DNA of 64,000 nucleotides from Motacilla alba alba (GCF_015832195.1 NC_052020.1:4419254-4483253); one strand, 5' to 3'; positions 35,412 to 48,512 are shown, counted from the stretch's first letter. Notes: generated from the letters alone by a model not told the origin. Made by a program: numbers and translations.

Positions 35412-36760
35412 TAACACAGAGGAAGATTGCCTGGTTATACACAAAAAATTGCAGCAGCAATTCTGCAGTGATACAGTTCATACAACACACATTATTGTGG
35501 CCAGCTCAAAATTAAGTGTTTTTAGTAATAACAGCCATAGAGTGTTGTCTCTGGAAAACAAAAGATTTGACATTAAAAAAAATATGCTGAATCCTACAGA
35601 AGAAAAATGAAAGATCATGTGGTTCTTTTATTTTGAGAAGAAGAATCAAAAGGGAGTTAGAAGAGTAAAAACATTTTAACTAATCAGTGAGTATTAAATA
35701 AGTGAACTCTGATGAATTTTCTTTGAATTCTAGTTTTTGCAAAATTGTTAAACAAGCCTGGTTTAACTTAATAGCGAAAAGTTGGTTTATCAGCTTTGTG
35801 TATAACAAACATTGTGTATAACAGCATTGTGTATAACAATGTGAAGAAGAACTTGAAAATATAGTCCAGGGCATATAAATCCTCAATATTATGGATTAGT
35901 TTTGATTTACAGGAGATGCAGAGACAATGCTGCTGCTGGAGTCAGACACTCCTCTGTTCATGAAACCTACTTTGAATTTCTGTTGTTACTGCTGAAAGAC
36001 AGAGTTTCTCTCTTCATGGCTTCACTGGCTGGTTTAATATATCTTCTGTCATGCTGCTGCTGTGGATTTCATCTCTTAAGGGAAAAAAAAGGCAGAGAAA
36101 AAAGTATTAAACTGCACAGCAATCTATAAAACTATTGGCATTTTGAGCATTGTCAGTGTGTCTCTGATTAAAGGCAAATAGTGCATACATGCTGATGTTT
36201 TCTCTCTGTTTTCTGAAGGACATAATGCCTGGCTTCATTATAATACTACTAATCGGAGCCTCTGTGACAATATCCTATTTTTGTTTGATGATAGTGTGGC
36301 CCTAAGATCATTCCTCATGTTGGGAAAGCTTTAAAGCAGAGAGCACTTCCCATATCTATCCAACAGGCCACTATTGAATGACTGTGATTCATTAGTGAGA
36401 TGGGAAGAAAGTTCCTTGAGATCAGCCCTGAAAGCAATCTGTCATTAGAGCAGCACATTAGCTTTCCTCAAATTCATTTGTGAGACTCTTTGCAGGAAAT
36501 AGTGCCTAATAAAGTAAGGAAATGACAGGGGAATATTGGAGACCTAATAAAGCATTAAACCTAATTCTTTCCCAAACACAATAGAGGCCAGCCAGACAAC
36601 CACCTGTAATGTTGCATTAATTTTCTAAGAAATACTGAAGAGTTTGTGTTCATAACTCTGGGGATTTAACACACGGGCCAGTGCAACACTTTGAATTGTC
36701 CTTGTCTTTGCACAGCTGCTGTGGCTGCTGCAGCCCGGGCATTCTGCCACTGCTGTAACC
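35412..36760. other. Unique sequence, no gene seen
   Basis: A small tandem repeat (CATTGTGTATAACAA-like, about three copies) lies at 35795-35842. 36360-36640 looks less repetitive and more homeodomain-site-rich than its surroundings, but this is weak. Confidence 0.45.
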
Positions 36761-37416
36761 TGGCTTGGTTTGAACAGACAGGTGTCTGCTAAGGAAGGCA
36801 GGAGCCTCCCCTGAAATGGAAAATGTAAACCCTCTCCCTCCGGATTATTATAATTTTGAAATTAAGGGGCTCTCAGGCAAAGATATGGGAGTAGGAATTA
36901 CAGTTCTTATTAGGGAAAAAATAAAAAGAAAATAAAAATGCAGTAATACAAAAAAACTCTGCCAGAGTCAGCAGAAGAGCTGACCCGCTATAGGTCAGGG
37001 TGGTGGCAGCAGGGCCATTCCATGGTGGCTCAGCCCTCCTGCAGTGCCAGCTGTGGTTCTGCTGCAGCAGGGATCCTCGACAAGGGGGGAGTTTTCCTCT
37101 GAAGCTCCAGGGGTGCTGGAGATGGGCCTGGAATTCCTCTGGGAATGCAGTGGGCAAAGGCTGCTGTGCTGTTGCCAGGCTCAGATTGTATCCAGGTAGG
37201 AATGATTGGCTCCTCCCCTGGGCAGAGCATCTGCCATGGGATGATGGAATTTGATCAGCCATGCAGGGACACTCCGTGGCCATGGACAGCAGAGATCTCC
37301 TGGAGGGAGGATTGGTTGTGGGAGAGATAAAGCAAACTGCCCCATGAACAGCAGAGAACTGCCCCAGCTCTGACAGATGGGGACAGAACACACACCCCCA
37401 GCCACATCTTGGGTTT
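36761..37416 (-). mobile_element. Solo LTR, family E (copy 1)
   Basis: Aligns with 48513-49224 throughout. Sense is the minus strand: the second copy carries an AATAAAGA signal in that direction. On the + strand it begins TGGCTTGGTTTGAA and ends CCCCAGCCACATCTTG plus a few bases. GTAACC before it (36755-36760) and GCAACC after it (37417-37422) are a possible 6-bp duplication with one change. The 254-codon minus frame over 36873-37637 is only an LTR read-through and begins in flanking DNA. Confidence 0.85.
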
Positions 37417-37422
37417 GCAACC

Positions 37423-38069
37423 TCAGACAGAACCTCCGTCCTAACACCCAGGGCAGAATCCCCCACTCCCAAAAACAAAGGCTGGGAAGGCAGGGGTTGT
37501 GCTGTTCTCTGAACCCAAACCATTGGGTTGCGCTTTTCAAAATCTTGCAAAGACCTTTGAGATCTGAATAAACAGCTTAATTTCATGCTGATAAAACGTT
37601 CTATGAACATGAAATATTGATAGCTTAATACAAACATTAGTATTCAGAGTTTATGCTTTTTACTGAAACTTTCTTAAACTATGTTAGAAGAGTAAGTATG
37701 ATGCAATCTTGTGGACAAAGAGATAGAATTGGAAGCTTGTGTTTAAAAAGAAAAACAGAAAAACCAAGGAAGAGAAACTGCATGGGAAAAATATTTCAAA
37801 TAAAGTATAAGGCCAGTGTTCTCTTGTGGTTCTTACCAGTTCATGATCTCCAACAATTCTTCATTCTCGTCTTTAGGGAATCCATCCTATGATCAATTTC
37901 ACCAGTGTTTTCTTGCCAGGAGTATTTGTGTATTAAAAAGCAAGAATTCACTTCATGTTTTGATTGGGTATGTGAATTGCTTGGTAAAATAAAACAGAAA
38001 AGATTAAACTGTATTTTGTGCAAAATATGTTCTGCAGTGAACACATTTGGTGTCCTTCATCTAAAGATA

Positions 38070-38074
<5 letters not shown>
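37423..38074. other. Unique sequence, no gene seen
   Basis: Lies on the sense-upstream side of LTR-E. I see no primer-binding site or polypurine tract that would mark retained internal retroviral sequence. Confidence 0.45.

Positions 38075-38128
<54 letters not shown>
38075..38128. repeat. (TA)n microsatellite
   Basis: About 20 uninterrupted TA units (38075-38114) followed by interrupted TACATATACATATATA. Confidence 0.97.
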
Positions 38129-39123
38129 AATGTAAAATTTTATAAACTATATAAATTTATAAATCTATATTTTTCCTCCAGTATTGGTATGTTAACACAA
38201 GAGTATTATTTTCTAGGACCCAGAGCCCAGGATACTTTCTGATGGGCTGGAAGCTGGCTGTGGAGCTGTTACAGTCCCATGTGTGATTTACTGCCCTCCA
38301 TGACGGAGACAGGAGAAGCTCACTTTTTATTAATTTGAAATACTAGAGGAACACTGGCTGTGAGATTGATCTTCCAGCTGGTCTGCTTTATGGACAAGGC
38401 AGCAGAAATTATAGCAACTCCCTTGGGCATCTCCCAGGGGATGCTGGAGGGAGTCACGGTCTCCTGGCTTGCGTGTGTTTTCCGGACACTCCCAGGGCTT
38501 GGCAGCCCTTTCATTTTGCTCCTCGTGCTCACATGCAAAGGCCAAGTACCTGTGCAGTTCTGCACAGGGAATTTATGGAGTCTTTTTCAGCAAGTAGCTA
38601 AATTAGCCTCTTCACCTCTCACAGACCTGTGTACTGCATCTTTTCTAAACAGGTAAAATCTCTTCTATTGACAATGCTCCTCAGGGAGCGTCTTTGCCCT
38701 GCTACTCTTTCACATCATATCATCTTCTGGGCTGAAAGGCCACGCAGTAATTAAACCCAGAGAGTGACCTTAGCAGGGGAAGGCTCTGGGATGTTTTTGT
38801 ATTCAAGTTCTGGGTATGTAAAAAAGGCATTTTCACGTGGCAGTCTGCTCTTAAAACTAACATTTATCCATAGGTGATACCTGCACTGAGTTTCTGAGAA
38901 CCAACTTTTATGCTGGGTTCCAAGAAGTGTCAATGTATGATTTCTAATTGTTCTAGAGTAAGATACCATATCTAACTCTTCCAACATGTAAGAAAATATT
39001 GCCATCTCTTGCTCCATGCAGGAAGTGCAGCTGCTTCCTCCAGGTCCTCCTCGATTTTCATTGCCCTCTGCATACCTCTGTTGTTACAACAACTCAGTTG
39101 TTTTCAGAAAAGCTGGGCTACTT
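38129..39123. other. Unique sequence, no gene seen
   Basis: 38230-38600 is moderately GC-rich with open frames up to 98 codons, none recognisable. Confidence 0.5.
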
Positions 39124-39581
39124 TGATGCCTCAGGTTTCAGCTTTTATATTTTCACATTCTGTGCTGCTTTAGTGTGTGGGTCTGAGCTTCATATGAGGG
39201 GATGGTGAGCTCTGCACAGAGCAGGGAGACAAAACGATTCCTGCTCCAGCTGGGCACCAAGGACAAATGATCCAAAGCTCAGCCCAGAAGCACAAACAGC
39301 GTGGGCTGGAGAGAGAAAAACAAGCAGGGTGGGAGTGCCTGGGCTAAAGCTGGAATGGGACAATGAACTGCAAGGTGCAAATGGAGCAGAACTGATCCAA
39401 GGGAGAGACCCCGGGAGCGCTCGTGCATTTTGGGACCATTTTGGTTCATCTTGGGGGCAGCCCTGGCTGGGCTCTTGTGCTGCCCAAGGTGGATCCATGG
39501 AGGAGATCCTTTGAATAAATCCCTGCTTTATTCTTCAGGTCTGTCCAGCCTCTGCTCTAGGGCAGCCTGCACAAGGCTTCA
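39124..39581 (+). mobile_element. Solo LTR, family A (copy 2)
   Basis: 458 bp from TGATGCCTCAGG to AAGGCTTCA. The ends are near-perfect inverted repeats (TGATGCCT against AGGCTTCA; the third copy has the perfect AGGCATCA). ACTT flanks it exactly on both sides (39120-39123 and 39582-39585), a clean 4-bp target-site duplication. It has AATAAA followed by TCCCTGCTTTATTC near the 3' end. The exact duplication shows a solo LTR left by recombination between the two original LTRs. Confidence 0.95.
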
Positions 39582-39960
39582 ACTTCTATTTCACATTAGA
39601 AAGTTTAATTTCAATGAACTTGCATTGTAAAATGTTGAAACAAGCATAATGCTCTTATTTTGCAATGGTGGGGCTGGTTAAAGATTAATGGGAATGATGC
39701 CATTGAGTATAGGGAGATTTCTTACATTTTTAGAGGTTCAGTCTTGTGGCGGCTGCTGAGAAAAATAACAGTGCATTTAGTGCTGTCACTGCTACTTACA
39801 AATCCTCGGCTCTTACCTTGATGCCATGGCCTGAGATGTGTCTTGTGGAAACTGTTTAGAATTTGTAATAGAGAAAAAACATGGAAAAAGTGATAGTCCT
39901 ATTCCAGTCTTATTGCAACAAGTGCTCCCTCTAAACTTCTAATATGTACAATCGAAGGAA
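39582..39960. other. Unique sequence between LTR-A and the G-poor block
   Basis: Ordinary composition, no gene seen. Confidence 0.45.
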
Positions 39961-40400
39961 GAATCTAAACCCCAGAATACAAACACATACTTAATACCTT
40001 ACCTAGTCCACAACCAACCTCACCTCAAATAATAAAAACTTACAACAAGATAAACACTCCTCAACATATAACAACAATCCAAACAAACACCTTAGAAAAA
40101 AAATCAAAGGACTTCTAAAAACAACAAATCAAAAACTGAAAATCCCCACAACTCTCCATGTAACTGCTCAACAAAATAATTCCACAAAAATAACAGAACT
40201 AACTTAAAAAAATATTTCAAATGTAGAAAATGTAAACATATAAAAATATTACCCAAAGTCTACAAAAATTACAAAAAGACCAAATCATTACCCAAAATAC
40301 AAAAAGCCCCCCACTTTACAAATCAAAATAATTCCAAAATAAGTGCAGTTAAAAAACCTATACCCCTACCAAAAAACTCTAAAAAAACCCACAACACAAA
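39961..40400 (+). other. G-depleted, A/C-rich block (possible G-to-A edited retroelement)
   Basis: Hand count for 39961-40380 (420 bases): about 51% A, 25% C, 19.5% T and only 20 G (4.8%), with a single GG dinucleotide. C is normal while G is almost absent, so this is strand asymmetry and not simple AT-richness. The change is fairly abrupt: 39901-39960 has 8 G in 60 bases. Massive G-to-A change on one strand is the known mark of APOBEC-family editing of retroelement cDNA, which has been reported in birds. I cannot name the underlying element. Other readings are an A/C-rich low-complexity expansion or a very old strand-biased insertion. Confidence 0.5.
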
Positions 40401-40689
40401 TAATAACAGTAACTCGTTAACTTTTATATTTTTATGGTTTGATTTTTCTTTTTCTTCACACAGATACTTAGGATTAAAATTTAATCTTGTGACGGCCCAA
40501 AAAACAAAAATAACCAAAGTGAAAATTCCACACAGAACAAAAAATTCTCCAATTCCAAACAAGATTTATGGTGCCTACAGGCTTCTGCTCTATTCCCAGT
40601 TTGTTCCATTAGCTGCAAGACTTCTAATTCCTCAGGTCAAATGAAAGTCACATCCAAGTATTACACCTCGTATAGAGGGCTAGAGATAC
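40401..40689. other. Spacer between the G-poor block and CR1
   Basis: 40480-40565 is again G-poor, apart from GTGACGGCCC, and may be the edge of the same element. The 79-codon minus-strand frame here is hydrophobic only because the strand is T-rich. Confidence 0.4.
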
Positions 40690-41554
40690 TGGGTTGCATG
40701 AGGTGAGTGGTGCAGGTGACCCTCCTGAAGGACGGGATGCCATCCAGAGGGACCTGGACAAGCTCAAGAAGTGGCCCATGGAAATCTCCTGTGGTTAAAC
40801 AAGGCCAAGTGCTGGTGCTGCACCTGGGCCAGGGCAGCCCCTGGTACCAGTCCAGGCTGGGGATGAGCAGATCCCGAGCAGCCTGGGGAGAAGGACTCGG
40901 GGTGCTGGTGGGTGAGAGGCTGGACATGGGCCAGCAGTGTGCAGCTGGAGCCCAGAAAGCCAATCCCAGCCTGGGCTGCACCCAGAGCAGCGTGAGAGCG
41001 GCTGGGGAGGGATCCTGCCCCTCTGCTCTGCTCAGATCCCACCTGGAGCTCTGCGTCCAGCTCCAGGCCCCAGCACAGCAGGGACAGGGACCTGCTGGAG
41101 GGAGCCCAGAGGAGAACACCAAGAGTAGAGGGATGGAGCACCTCTCGTACGAGGACAGGCTGAGAGAATTGGGATTGTTCAGCCTGGAGAGGAGAAGGCT
41201 TTGGGGTCACCTAACTGTGGCCTTCCAGTGCCTGAAAGGAGCCTGCAAGGGCAGTGAGAGGCACTTCTACACGGGCATGCAGGGACAGAACAAGGGGGAA
41301 GGCTTTACGACGAAAAAGAGTAGCTTTATATTAGATTTAGGGGGAAATTCCTTGCTGTGTGAGTGGTGAGGCCCTGGCACAGGCTGCCCAGAGAAGCTGT
41401 GGCTGCCCCATCCCTGGAAGTGTTTAAAGCCAGGTTGGATGGAGCTCTGAGCGACCTGGGATAGTAGAAGGAGTCCCTGCCCATGGCAAGAGAGTTGGAA
41501 CTGGATCATCTTTGAGATTCCTTCCAATCCAGGCCATTCTGTGATTCTATGATT
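40690..41554 (+). mobile_element. CR1 LINE, 3' portion of ORF2 plus 3' UTR
   Basis: About 865 bp ending in the CR1 terminus TTGGAACTGGATCATCTTTG ... CCATTCTGTGATTCTATGAT. The upstream part encodes fragments of the ORF2 C-terminus in changing frames (GRDAIQRDLDKL-like, GLFSLERRRLWGHL-like), so frameshifts and stops make it a dead copy. An unrelated + frame of 220 codons through it (40707-41369) is not the ORF2 frame over most of its length. 5' truncation is normal for CR1. Confidence 0.95.
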
Positions 41555-44500
41555 TGTACCATAGCTGAGTAGAAGTCAGTGTTTTTGCTTTCTGCTTTTA
41601 TCAGATTATGAATAGGTAGTCTCAGAATATATGAGAGTGCTGATGTTCCATAAGCATTAAAATTCCTTATCATAATTATTTTTCTGCTTAGATGTTGTGA
41701 AATAAAGATTTTCCTTGTTCATAAGCTGAATTTTAATATTTACATCAGAGGATTTATTTTTCTACAGTGAAGAAGGCCATATTCTTTGGGCCGAAGTGTA
41801 AGATTTAATTTTCTTCACTCATCAGCAAAGTTGCATCATTTATTTAAAGTTTTTTCACCCTTGAATGCAATGATTTATTGTCTTAGAAGTGACACACGAA
41901 GAATATTACTATTGACTTAATAATTTAATACATATACTGTTCATGACTTAACCTTTCAGTTCTCACATCTTGCAAGGTTTTAGTCCAGTAACCAGTCAGT
42001 AATTTCACAAAAAATTAGGAACTCAGCCATACAGAGGATGATACAGATACTTGGTTAAGTCAGATTCAGGGACTTATGTTCAAATTGCAATTAAGCCTAG
42101 AAAACTCAAAAGACCACAATTATGGTCTGTTTTTTCCACTATCACTCACCATGGTTGCTGCAGGAAGGAAACAGAGCATTTCCCTGACAGAGGATTTCAG
42201 GTCAGATGCGGTGTGGCAACAACATTTTTGGCCATTCTCAAACAGTTGCTTCTGCTGGCTTAATGCTGCTGAGGTTCCCAAGGAGGTTATGGAGGAAAAA
42301 AAAGCCAACCTAACATATGTAAATACAAAACAAAACGAAAACCATGCACACAGGTAAAAAATCCACAAGCCAGCAAACCTCCCACGACAGGAAAATGCCA
42401 CTGTTGTAGTTCAGAGAATATTCTACAGCAGCTGGACCATGAAAAAATGGTCAGAAATTGGTGATGGCAGAGCAATGGGGGAATGACCTCACCTCTATCC
42501 TTAAGCTTTGATCCTGCTCATATTCTGGGAACTTCTTTTTCCCTTGATGTGTAGGTAGATCCTGTGCCTGAAATAAGAGTTAAAGTAACACAAGAGACAA
42601 GGAGGGTTATTTTAAGTCACTTTATAAAAAAGGAAAATTCAGCAACCTAACAAAGAAAATGCCAAAAAAGCCAAATGACTCCAGAATCCTTCCAAGTCAG
42701 AGGTGCAGCAGCTAGAACAATTCATTAATGCTCCAAGCAGGAAGACCTGAATTATTTTAAGAGCACTGTATTTGCATTTTAGATATAGCAGAATGAACTA
42801 ATTATGAAATGTATGCATCAAAGATTTCAATTTCAGGCTTGACTTTACTTTGGAGATTAATTTTTTACTTTATCATTTTTGCAGGCAGTTCAATGGACGG
42901 CCTTATTTGAATGTTACTCATTGTTCAGTGATGTATGAAGTGTATTTAATCAATGTGAAGAAAGTAATATTAAACTATTATCAGAAGCATCAAATGTTCC
43001 AAAAAACCTCAAAAGGAAGGTCAAAAGGTAACATTTCTGTTAATAATAGGAGAAACAATGTATTTAACTTATTCACTACATACAAGTTTTTCATGGCATA
43101 TACATTATCCTTTCCACAATGGAGAATGTGGAGGGTTATCCCCTTGATTAAAAATATCATATGTAGAGCTGATCAAGTAAACTTTTAATGTGTAGTAAAA
43201 GATATTTAAACAACTGTTTTAGAGTTGGTGTGCATTCTACAGGGTTTGCTGCAAAAACCTTTGACAGAACAGTTCTTGTGCTCATCATTACATTGCTCCA
43301 GGTGGGATTTCAGTCCCTGCCCAAGCTTCTACGAGCACTTCCACAATGGGTGCCACAGGTAAAATCTGGTTCATATAAGGCCAGAACTCTCTCAATTCCA
43401 TTGCAGGCCCATCCTCAGGGGGTCAGCTCAGGGTGGGAGGCACACCAAGCCAGCTGGAAAAGTGGCTGCTCAAAGGCACCAGAGCCATGCCTTAAACTTG
43501 GACTGGAAACTCTTATTTTCCATATTCACTGCCTCACACTCATGGATCGTGTAAATAATAATGTAAACAATATTGGTGTCAGAAATATACATTAAAAAAT
43601 CCTCCCAAGTCTGTATGTCTTGTATTTTCTGTTCTAAGGAAGATTTCAGCTCTAGCTCACAAGTTCCTTCTGAAATGAGCAGAAGGGTTATGAAGGAAGA
43701 GATCATGTGATTGCAAACCACTGACACAGTAAAATATGCTCAAAGGGTAATTTTCACTGTCTGTTTGGATTAAGAAATGAATTCATTGCATAGTGAAAAA
43801 GTGGTGACCTGCACTGTGGTTTTTAGAGCAAGCTACTGATTAAATTACAGAAACCTGATTTTTTTTCTAGCTTAAGATGTACTCAAAGTTAACTGGGATC
43901 AAAGAAATTAATTTTATACCATTACTAAAATGAATTACTGTGTCCTCACTCTCTTTTTACCACACTTGTGATATCTCTTCCAGTAAGAGCTGATAGCTTT
44001 GCTTTTGTCTCCTGCTCCATGACATCAGCCTTGCACTTTCAGAGGCATAAAGCAATAAGACTCGTGGACTGGGGACTTCTCAAGTGAACAGGCTATTGAG
44101 GATGAGCAGCACTTCAAGTGGCTAGCAAAAGTGCTTTCAGGGAAAGAGCAAAACGTTATTGTAATTTGATAGATCTGCTTCAACAAACCCTCTCAGTTTC
44201 TGATTTGTCTCATCAGCATCTTGCAGAGAAGTGGGTATTTAAAGTTAACCTCAGACAAGTACAGTGTAAATGTTTATAGAGAGCAACAGCATCCTCTGTG
44301 CAAGAGCACAAAGGAAGATATTTCCAGCTTCTCAGCCTTGAAAGCAATGGACATGCAAGGCCATCTGAAGTCCCAAAAGAAGTGTTCCACAGGACCTGGT
44401 ACATCTTAAGTGTGACCTTCATTCTGCAAACACAGCAAACCCCTTTCAAACATCACTGCCACTGCGACGGTTCCCTTGGCTTGCAGAAATCAAGCTTAAC

Positions 44501-45954
44501 TAAGTCTTCTCTGGAGTAGGATTTTACTGTCTTGCAGAATACTCTGCCTTCTAATTTTATGATCAGAGGTGACTATAGAACATCCCTGGTGGAAAGTACC
44601 ATTAGAAATGCACCTGGCTGTTTGAAACAGTTTTTGGTGTGACTGGCATTGTCCTTCCTCTTCAATGGCTGTTGAGCACACATAAATTAATGCTGTCCCC
44701 TTTTCTTCCCCTCATGTAATTTTTTAATCTCTGTTTCAGTGGAGGTATTGGCAAGTGAAGGCCACTAAAACCACACAGCCTGACAGATAACAGTCACTTA
44801 CTGAAGCAGACAACTTTTGCTTCAATTCCTGATTAATTATTTTATTGAGCAAGGTTAATCTATCAAATTCAGGTTTAATACAGTTGTAGAGTTTTGTAAT
44901 TTAAAGTCCAGTTATGTCACCCTAAAACACTCCAAGTTGTAATTACCTGTTATCAGTTGCAACAGGTGTGTTCATGTGATTAAGAATGGAGTTACATTCA
45001 TCAGAGGAAGTAATGCTGTAATTTGAGATTATTTGGTATATTAAAGAAACCCAACACATAAAGCTGTTACATGCAAATAAGCATGACAGTATGAAAGGAT
45101 ATCTGTGGGCCAAGTGCCAAGAAAGCACATTTTTTAAAATGTATGTGATTTACGGGTGAACATTGATGAAATAAGCAATGGAAAAAAGCTTCTTTAAAAA
45201 TCTAAACTCTCAGTACCATACTGGCATGGAAATAGCAGCCTCTGAATCTTGGTGTTTCAGCATTAAAGGTCAACAGGGCAAATTTGAGAGTTTCATTTTA
45301 TTTCCTGTGACTTTCCCTAACCAACCAACACTTTCATTTACTCCTTTTCAAATAATGGCAACCTTCACACATTATGTCTGCACAGAAAAATTAAACCCGC
45401 TCTGCATTGTTAGACCTAGCATAAGTGAAACAAACTACCAGCAATGCTGCTTCTTGTGATGCACTTATTACATCAAAACCTCCGTCTGGGAGTAGGGACA
45501 GCATCTATGTTACCTTGTTCCACAAGGAATTTTCTGCTCCGGAATGTGTCTGCTGGCCAGGTTTCATTGTCCCTTCAAAGCCATGTGAAAATATAGGTAA
45601 GTCCTAGAAAAGGACAATGGAAAACAATTAGTAAGTAGATAAAGTGAATTTTTTCCCTTTCTTTCACCAGATGCATGGTGAAACTACAGGTCTGGGTGTT
45701 GAAGATTGAATGCTGAGGCTTGAAATCTGCATTATGTGCTGCAGGAGATGCCCAGGTGCAGTTTCCACAGATGGAGAACACAACTGAAGTGTATCAACAC
45801 CCTGATTCTGCAGCAGATCACGTGCCCTTCAACTTCCAGGAGCACGTGTCACATTTTGATCCAGGTCTAATGTTGGAGCTGTGATCTTTGAGCTTCATTT
45901 TAAACAGCTGCTTGATTTTAAAGCCCACTCTGATGGGAAAATACTCAACATATT
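41555..45954. other. Unique AT-rich stretch, no gene seen
   Basis: 4.4 kb with no recognised repeat. Adjoining frames of 112 codons (42850-43188) and 135 codons (43188-43595) are the longest here; neither shows a known domain. Confidence 0.5.
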
Positions 45955-46195
45955 ACAATAAATGAGTTTTTAAAAATATGTATTATTTTAAAATATTAAT
46001 TATTACTATATATTTATTAATATATTGAAATATTATTATTTATTATTTATTTAAATAGCACTTATTATTTATAATTATTTATAATAAATTTATTAAATTA
46101 TTTGGTTTTATTTATTTATTTACTTATGGAATTTTACTTATGGAATTACTTTTTTACTTATGGACTTTTTATTATTATTTAATATTATTTATTAT
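45955..46195. repeat. AT-rich (TTATT)-type simple repeat region
   Basis: Degenerate TATTATTTATT arrays with a duplicated ACTTATGGAATT motif. Confidence 0.9.
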
Positions 46196-47773
46196 TTTGC
46201 ATAACAAAAGTTGAAGTGCTAAATAGTAAATATTACACTGTATAGCAAATAAAATGATCAATTGGTATCTGAAGCACCACCAATCACAACTCAAAAATAT
46301 CATACTTGGACTACAGCACCTATTTAAGAGCCCCCACTTTCTCAGATGCACAAATGCAGAACTCATCCCTTTATGAAAACCTACCAAATTTCGTGCCTGT
46401 GTCTAATTTTATATTTGATTTATTACTTACATGACTTAATAGATTGTCCCACCAGTGTTGTCTGATAATGCCAGCTGTACTGTCCACTTCCACACAAACT
46501 CAGCAGACGAAAATTTCACTGCAGGCTCTGTGCTATGCAGATCCCAGGCTCAGAAAAGTTCACTGAATGCCAGATGTACCTCTGGGACTCACCCTGACTC
46601 ACCTTGAAACCCTGGAATCAGAGCTGAACTTGAGGCACGTTTTCCTTTGAGATACATGCTTCCTATTAATAAGGGTTCCTTGTCTCCCGCAAGTTTTTCT
46701 GAAATTCTACAGGTTTGAAGGGTCCTGCTTTTCTTCTCAGAAATATAATTAAGAGTTTCAGTTAATGCCTCAGAAATTATAAGGTCTTCAAATCAGAATA
46801 TATTTTATCTGTTACACCAGACAAATTTTTTTTAAAAAGTATTAGAAAGATGTAGAGAAATAAACAGTGAGAGTTGAATTATCAAGTTAATTTAATATCT
46901 CATGTTAAAAAACCCAAACTGCACTGGGGGATCTTCAGGAAACATCAATTAAAATACTTTCTGCGGGCGAATATCAAAGAAAAACTAACGACCATCCCAA
47001 ACTAAATTCATTCCAGAGAATTTCGGTGGCATTTACAGGGGATGGAGGGGTCAAGAAATGTCCCCAGAACCCCCCATAAACCCCACTGCAGCAGTGCAGA
47101 GCAGACAGAGCAGTTGTGAGATGCTGCACTCTGCTGAGGAGCAGCTGCAGCTTCTGTGCAACTTAGGCATAAGAGAACTTGGTTTCTTTATTTCTTATTT
47201 CTTTAGTTTTGCTTCAGCAAATATGAGATTTCATTTTGCTTTGTTTTTTCGTTTTTTAACTTAACATTTGGCTGTATGTCAGACTAACCCAGCTAGGACA
47301 ATTTTACTTCAAGAGAAGGAAAAATCTGTTGTGGAAGCAGAAAGAAATCATTGGAAAACTATGAACTTAGTTATCCTATTCATTTTTAATTCAATGTGAT
47401 CAAATATCTTTGCAAAATTCAAATCAAGACATTTGCTACTTTGGCAAGAAATGAAAGTCAACAATTGAAATAAACATAAAAGCCAACCTTCAGAAAAAAT
47501 CACTAAAATGGTAAAAAAAAAAAGAATATTAGAGATACTAAAGAATTAAATAAATTTGCATGTGGCTGTTCAGTTCTCTTCAGCAGTTTAAATATTACTA
47601 ACATTAGAGCCAAATAAACATAGACTATGTAAAAATAAAGAGTTGCAGCAACAAAAAAAATTCTATCCACAGAAGAACAATGGAAACACAGACCTTCAGG
47701 GTTTTTTTTTGTGTACACTGGATATATTCAACCTTGTTTGAGATATCCGGTGGTTCAGTGGTGGTAAAATTTA
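46196..47773. other. Unique sequence, no gene seen
   Basis: The moderately GC-rich part at 46970-47170 has no identifiable feature. Confidence 0.5.
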
Positions 47774-47874
47774 TATTATAATATAATATAATATAATATA
47801 ATATAATATAATATAATATAATATAATATAATATAATATAATATAATATAATATAATATAATATAATATAATAT
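47774..47874. repeat. (ATAAT)n pentanucleotide microsatellite
   Basis: About 20 nearly perfect units of ATAAT. The open minus frame encoding YYIIL repeats is a by-product. Confidence 0.97.
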
Positions 47875-48512
47875 CTGGTGTATTTCTGTTGATAAAGTAC
47901 AGAGGGTACATTATCATGCTGCAGGCTCTGCTCTGATGGACAAGAATCTGATCCACATGAGGTTATGAATACTGACCTTTATTGTGCAGCTTTAGTGCTT
48001 CAGTTCATTGGTTTAGCACTAGACTTTTAATGAATAATCCATTGAAATCAATGAAAATTAGATACAAAAACATATTTTAAAAAGCCAGCAGCATCCAGTC
48101 CATGATCCTGCATGCAGCATCCTGCTGAGCATCTTAGTTTGGGTGCAGATGGCCAGGATGAGGCCCCAGATCACCAACTGCAGCATTAAATCATTTCTTA
48201 TTTTTCTCTAGAGAGGAGTCCACTCATAGAGGTGTGATTTAGGAAGTTTTTCAAACACTCACTGATGTTTTCTCAGAATCTGTTCTAGCCTGTGCCATTG
48301 TTAGTCCCTGCTATGACAAACTGCTGGCATGCAACTGTACAATTCATTCCTGTGTCCCTTACACACCTCCACTAGAGCAGCTAGAGGTACAGCTTGGGTC
48401 TAGGAAATCTTGAGAGCTCAGATGACAAAGTGCAGAGGAAGGAGTTGTTTTTTGGGATGCAGTTATTTGGGTAAAGAAGCAGTGACTCTTTCAGGTGACA
48501 GAAATACAAAGT
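47875..48512. other. Unique sequence, no gene seen
   Basis: No recognised element before LTR-E copy 2. Confidence 0.5.

Noticed and set aside
36873..37637. 254-codon minus-strand open frame
   Set aside because: It lies over LTR-E copy 1 plus flanking DNA. LTRs do not encode it, and the frame is not kept as one unit in copy 2 (split into 179- and 172-codon frames).
39961..40400. Nuclear copy of mitochondrial DNA (NUMT)
   Set aside because: The A/C-rich, G-poor strand resembles bird mitochondrial light-strand composition, but I could not recognise any mitochondrial gene, tRNA or control-region block, and G is lower than usual even for mtDNA. A direct search would settle it.
39124..40400. LTR-A as the 5' LTR of a provirus with the G-poor block as internal sequence
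   Set aside because: ACTT flanks the LTR exactly on both sides, so it is a solo LTR and the block downstream lies outside it.
40707..41369. 220-codon + frame
   Set aside because: Sits in CR1 but mostly out of the ORF2 frame; recognisable ORF2 fragments occur in more than one frame, showing a dead frameshifted copy.
42850..43595. Two end-to-end + frames of 112 and 135 codons
   Set aside because: Different frames in AT-rich unique DNA, no domain and no convincing splice arrangement. Not called as a gene.
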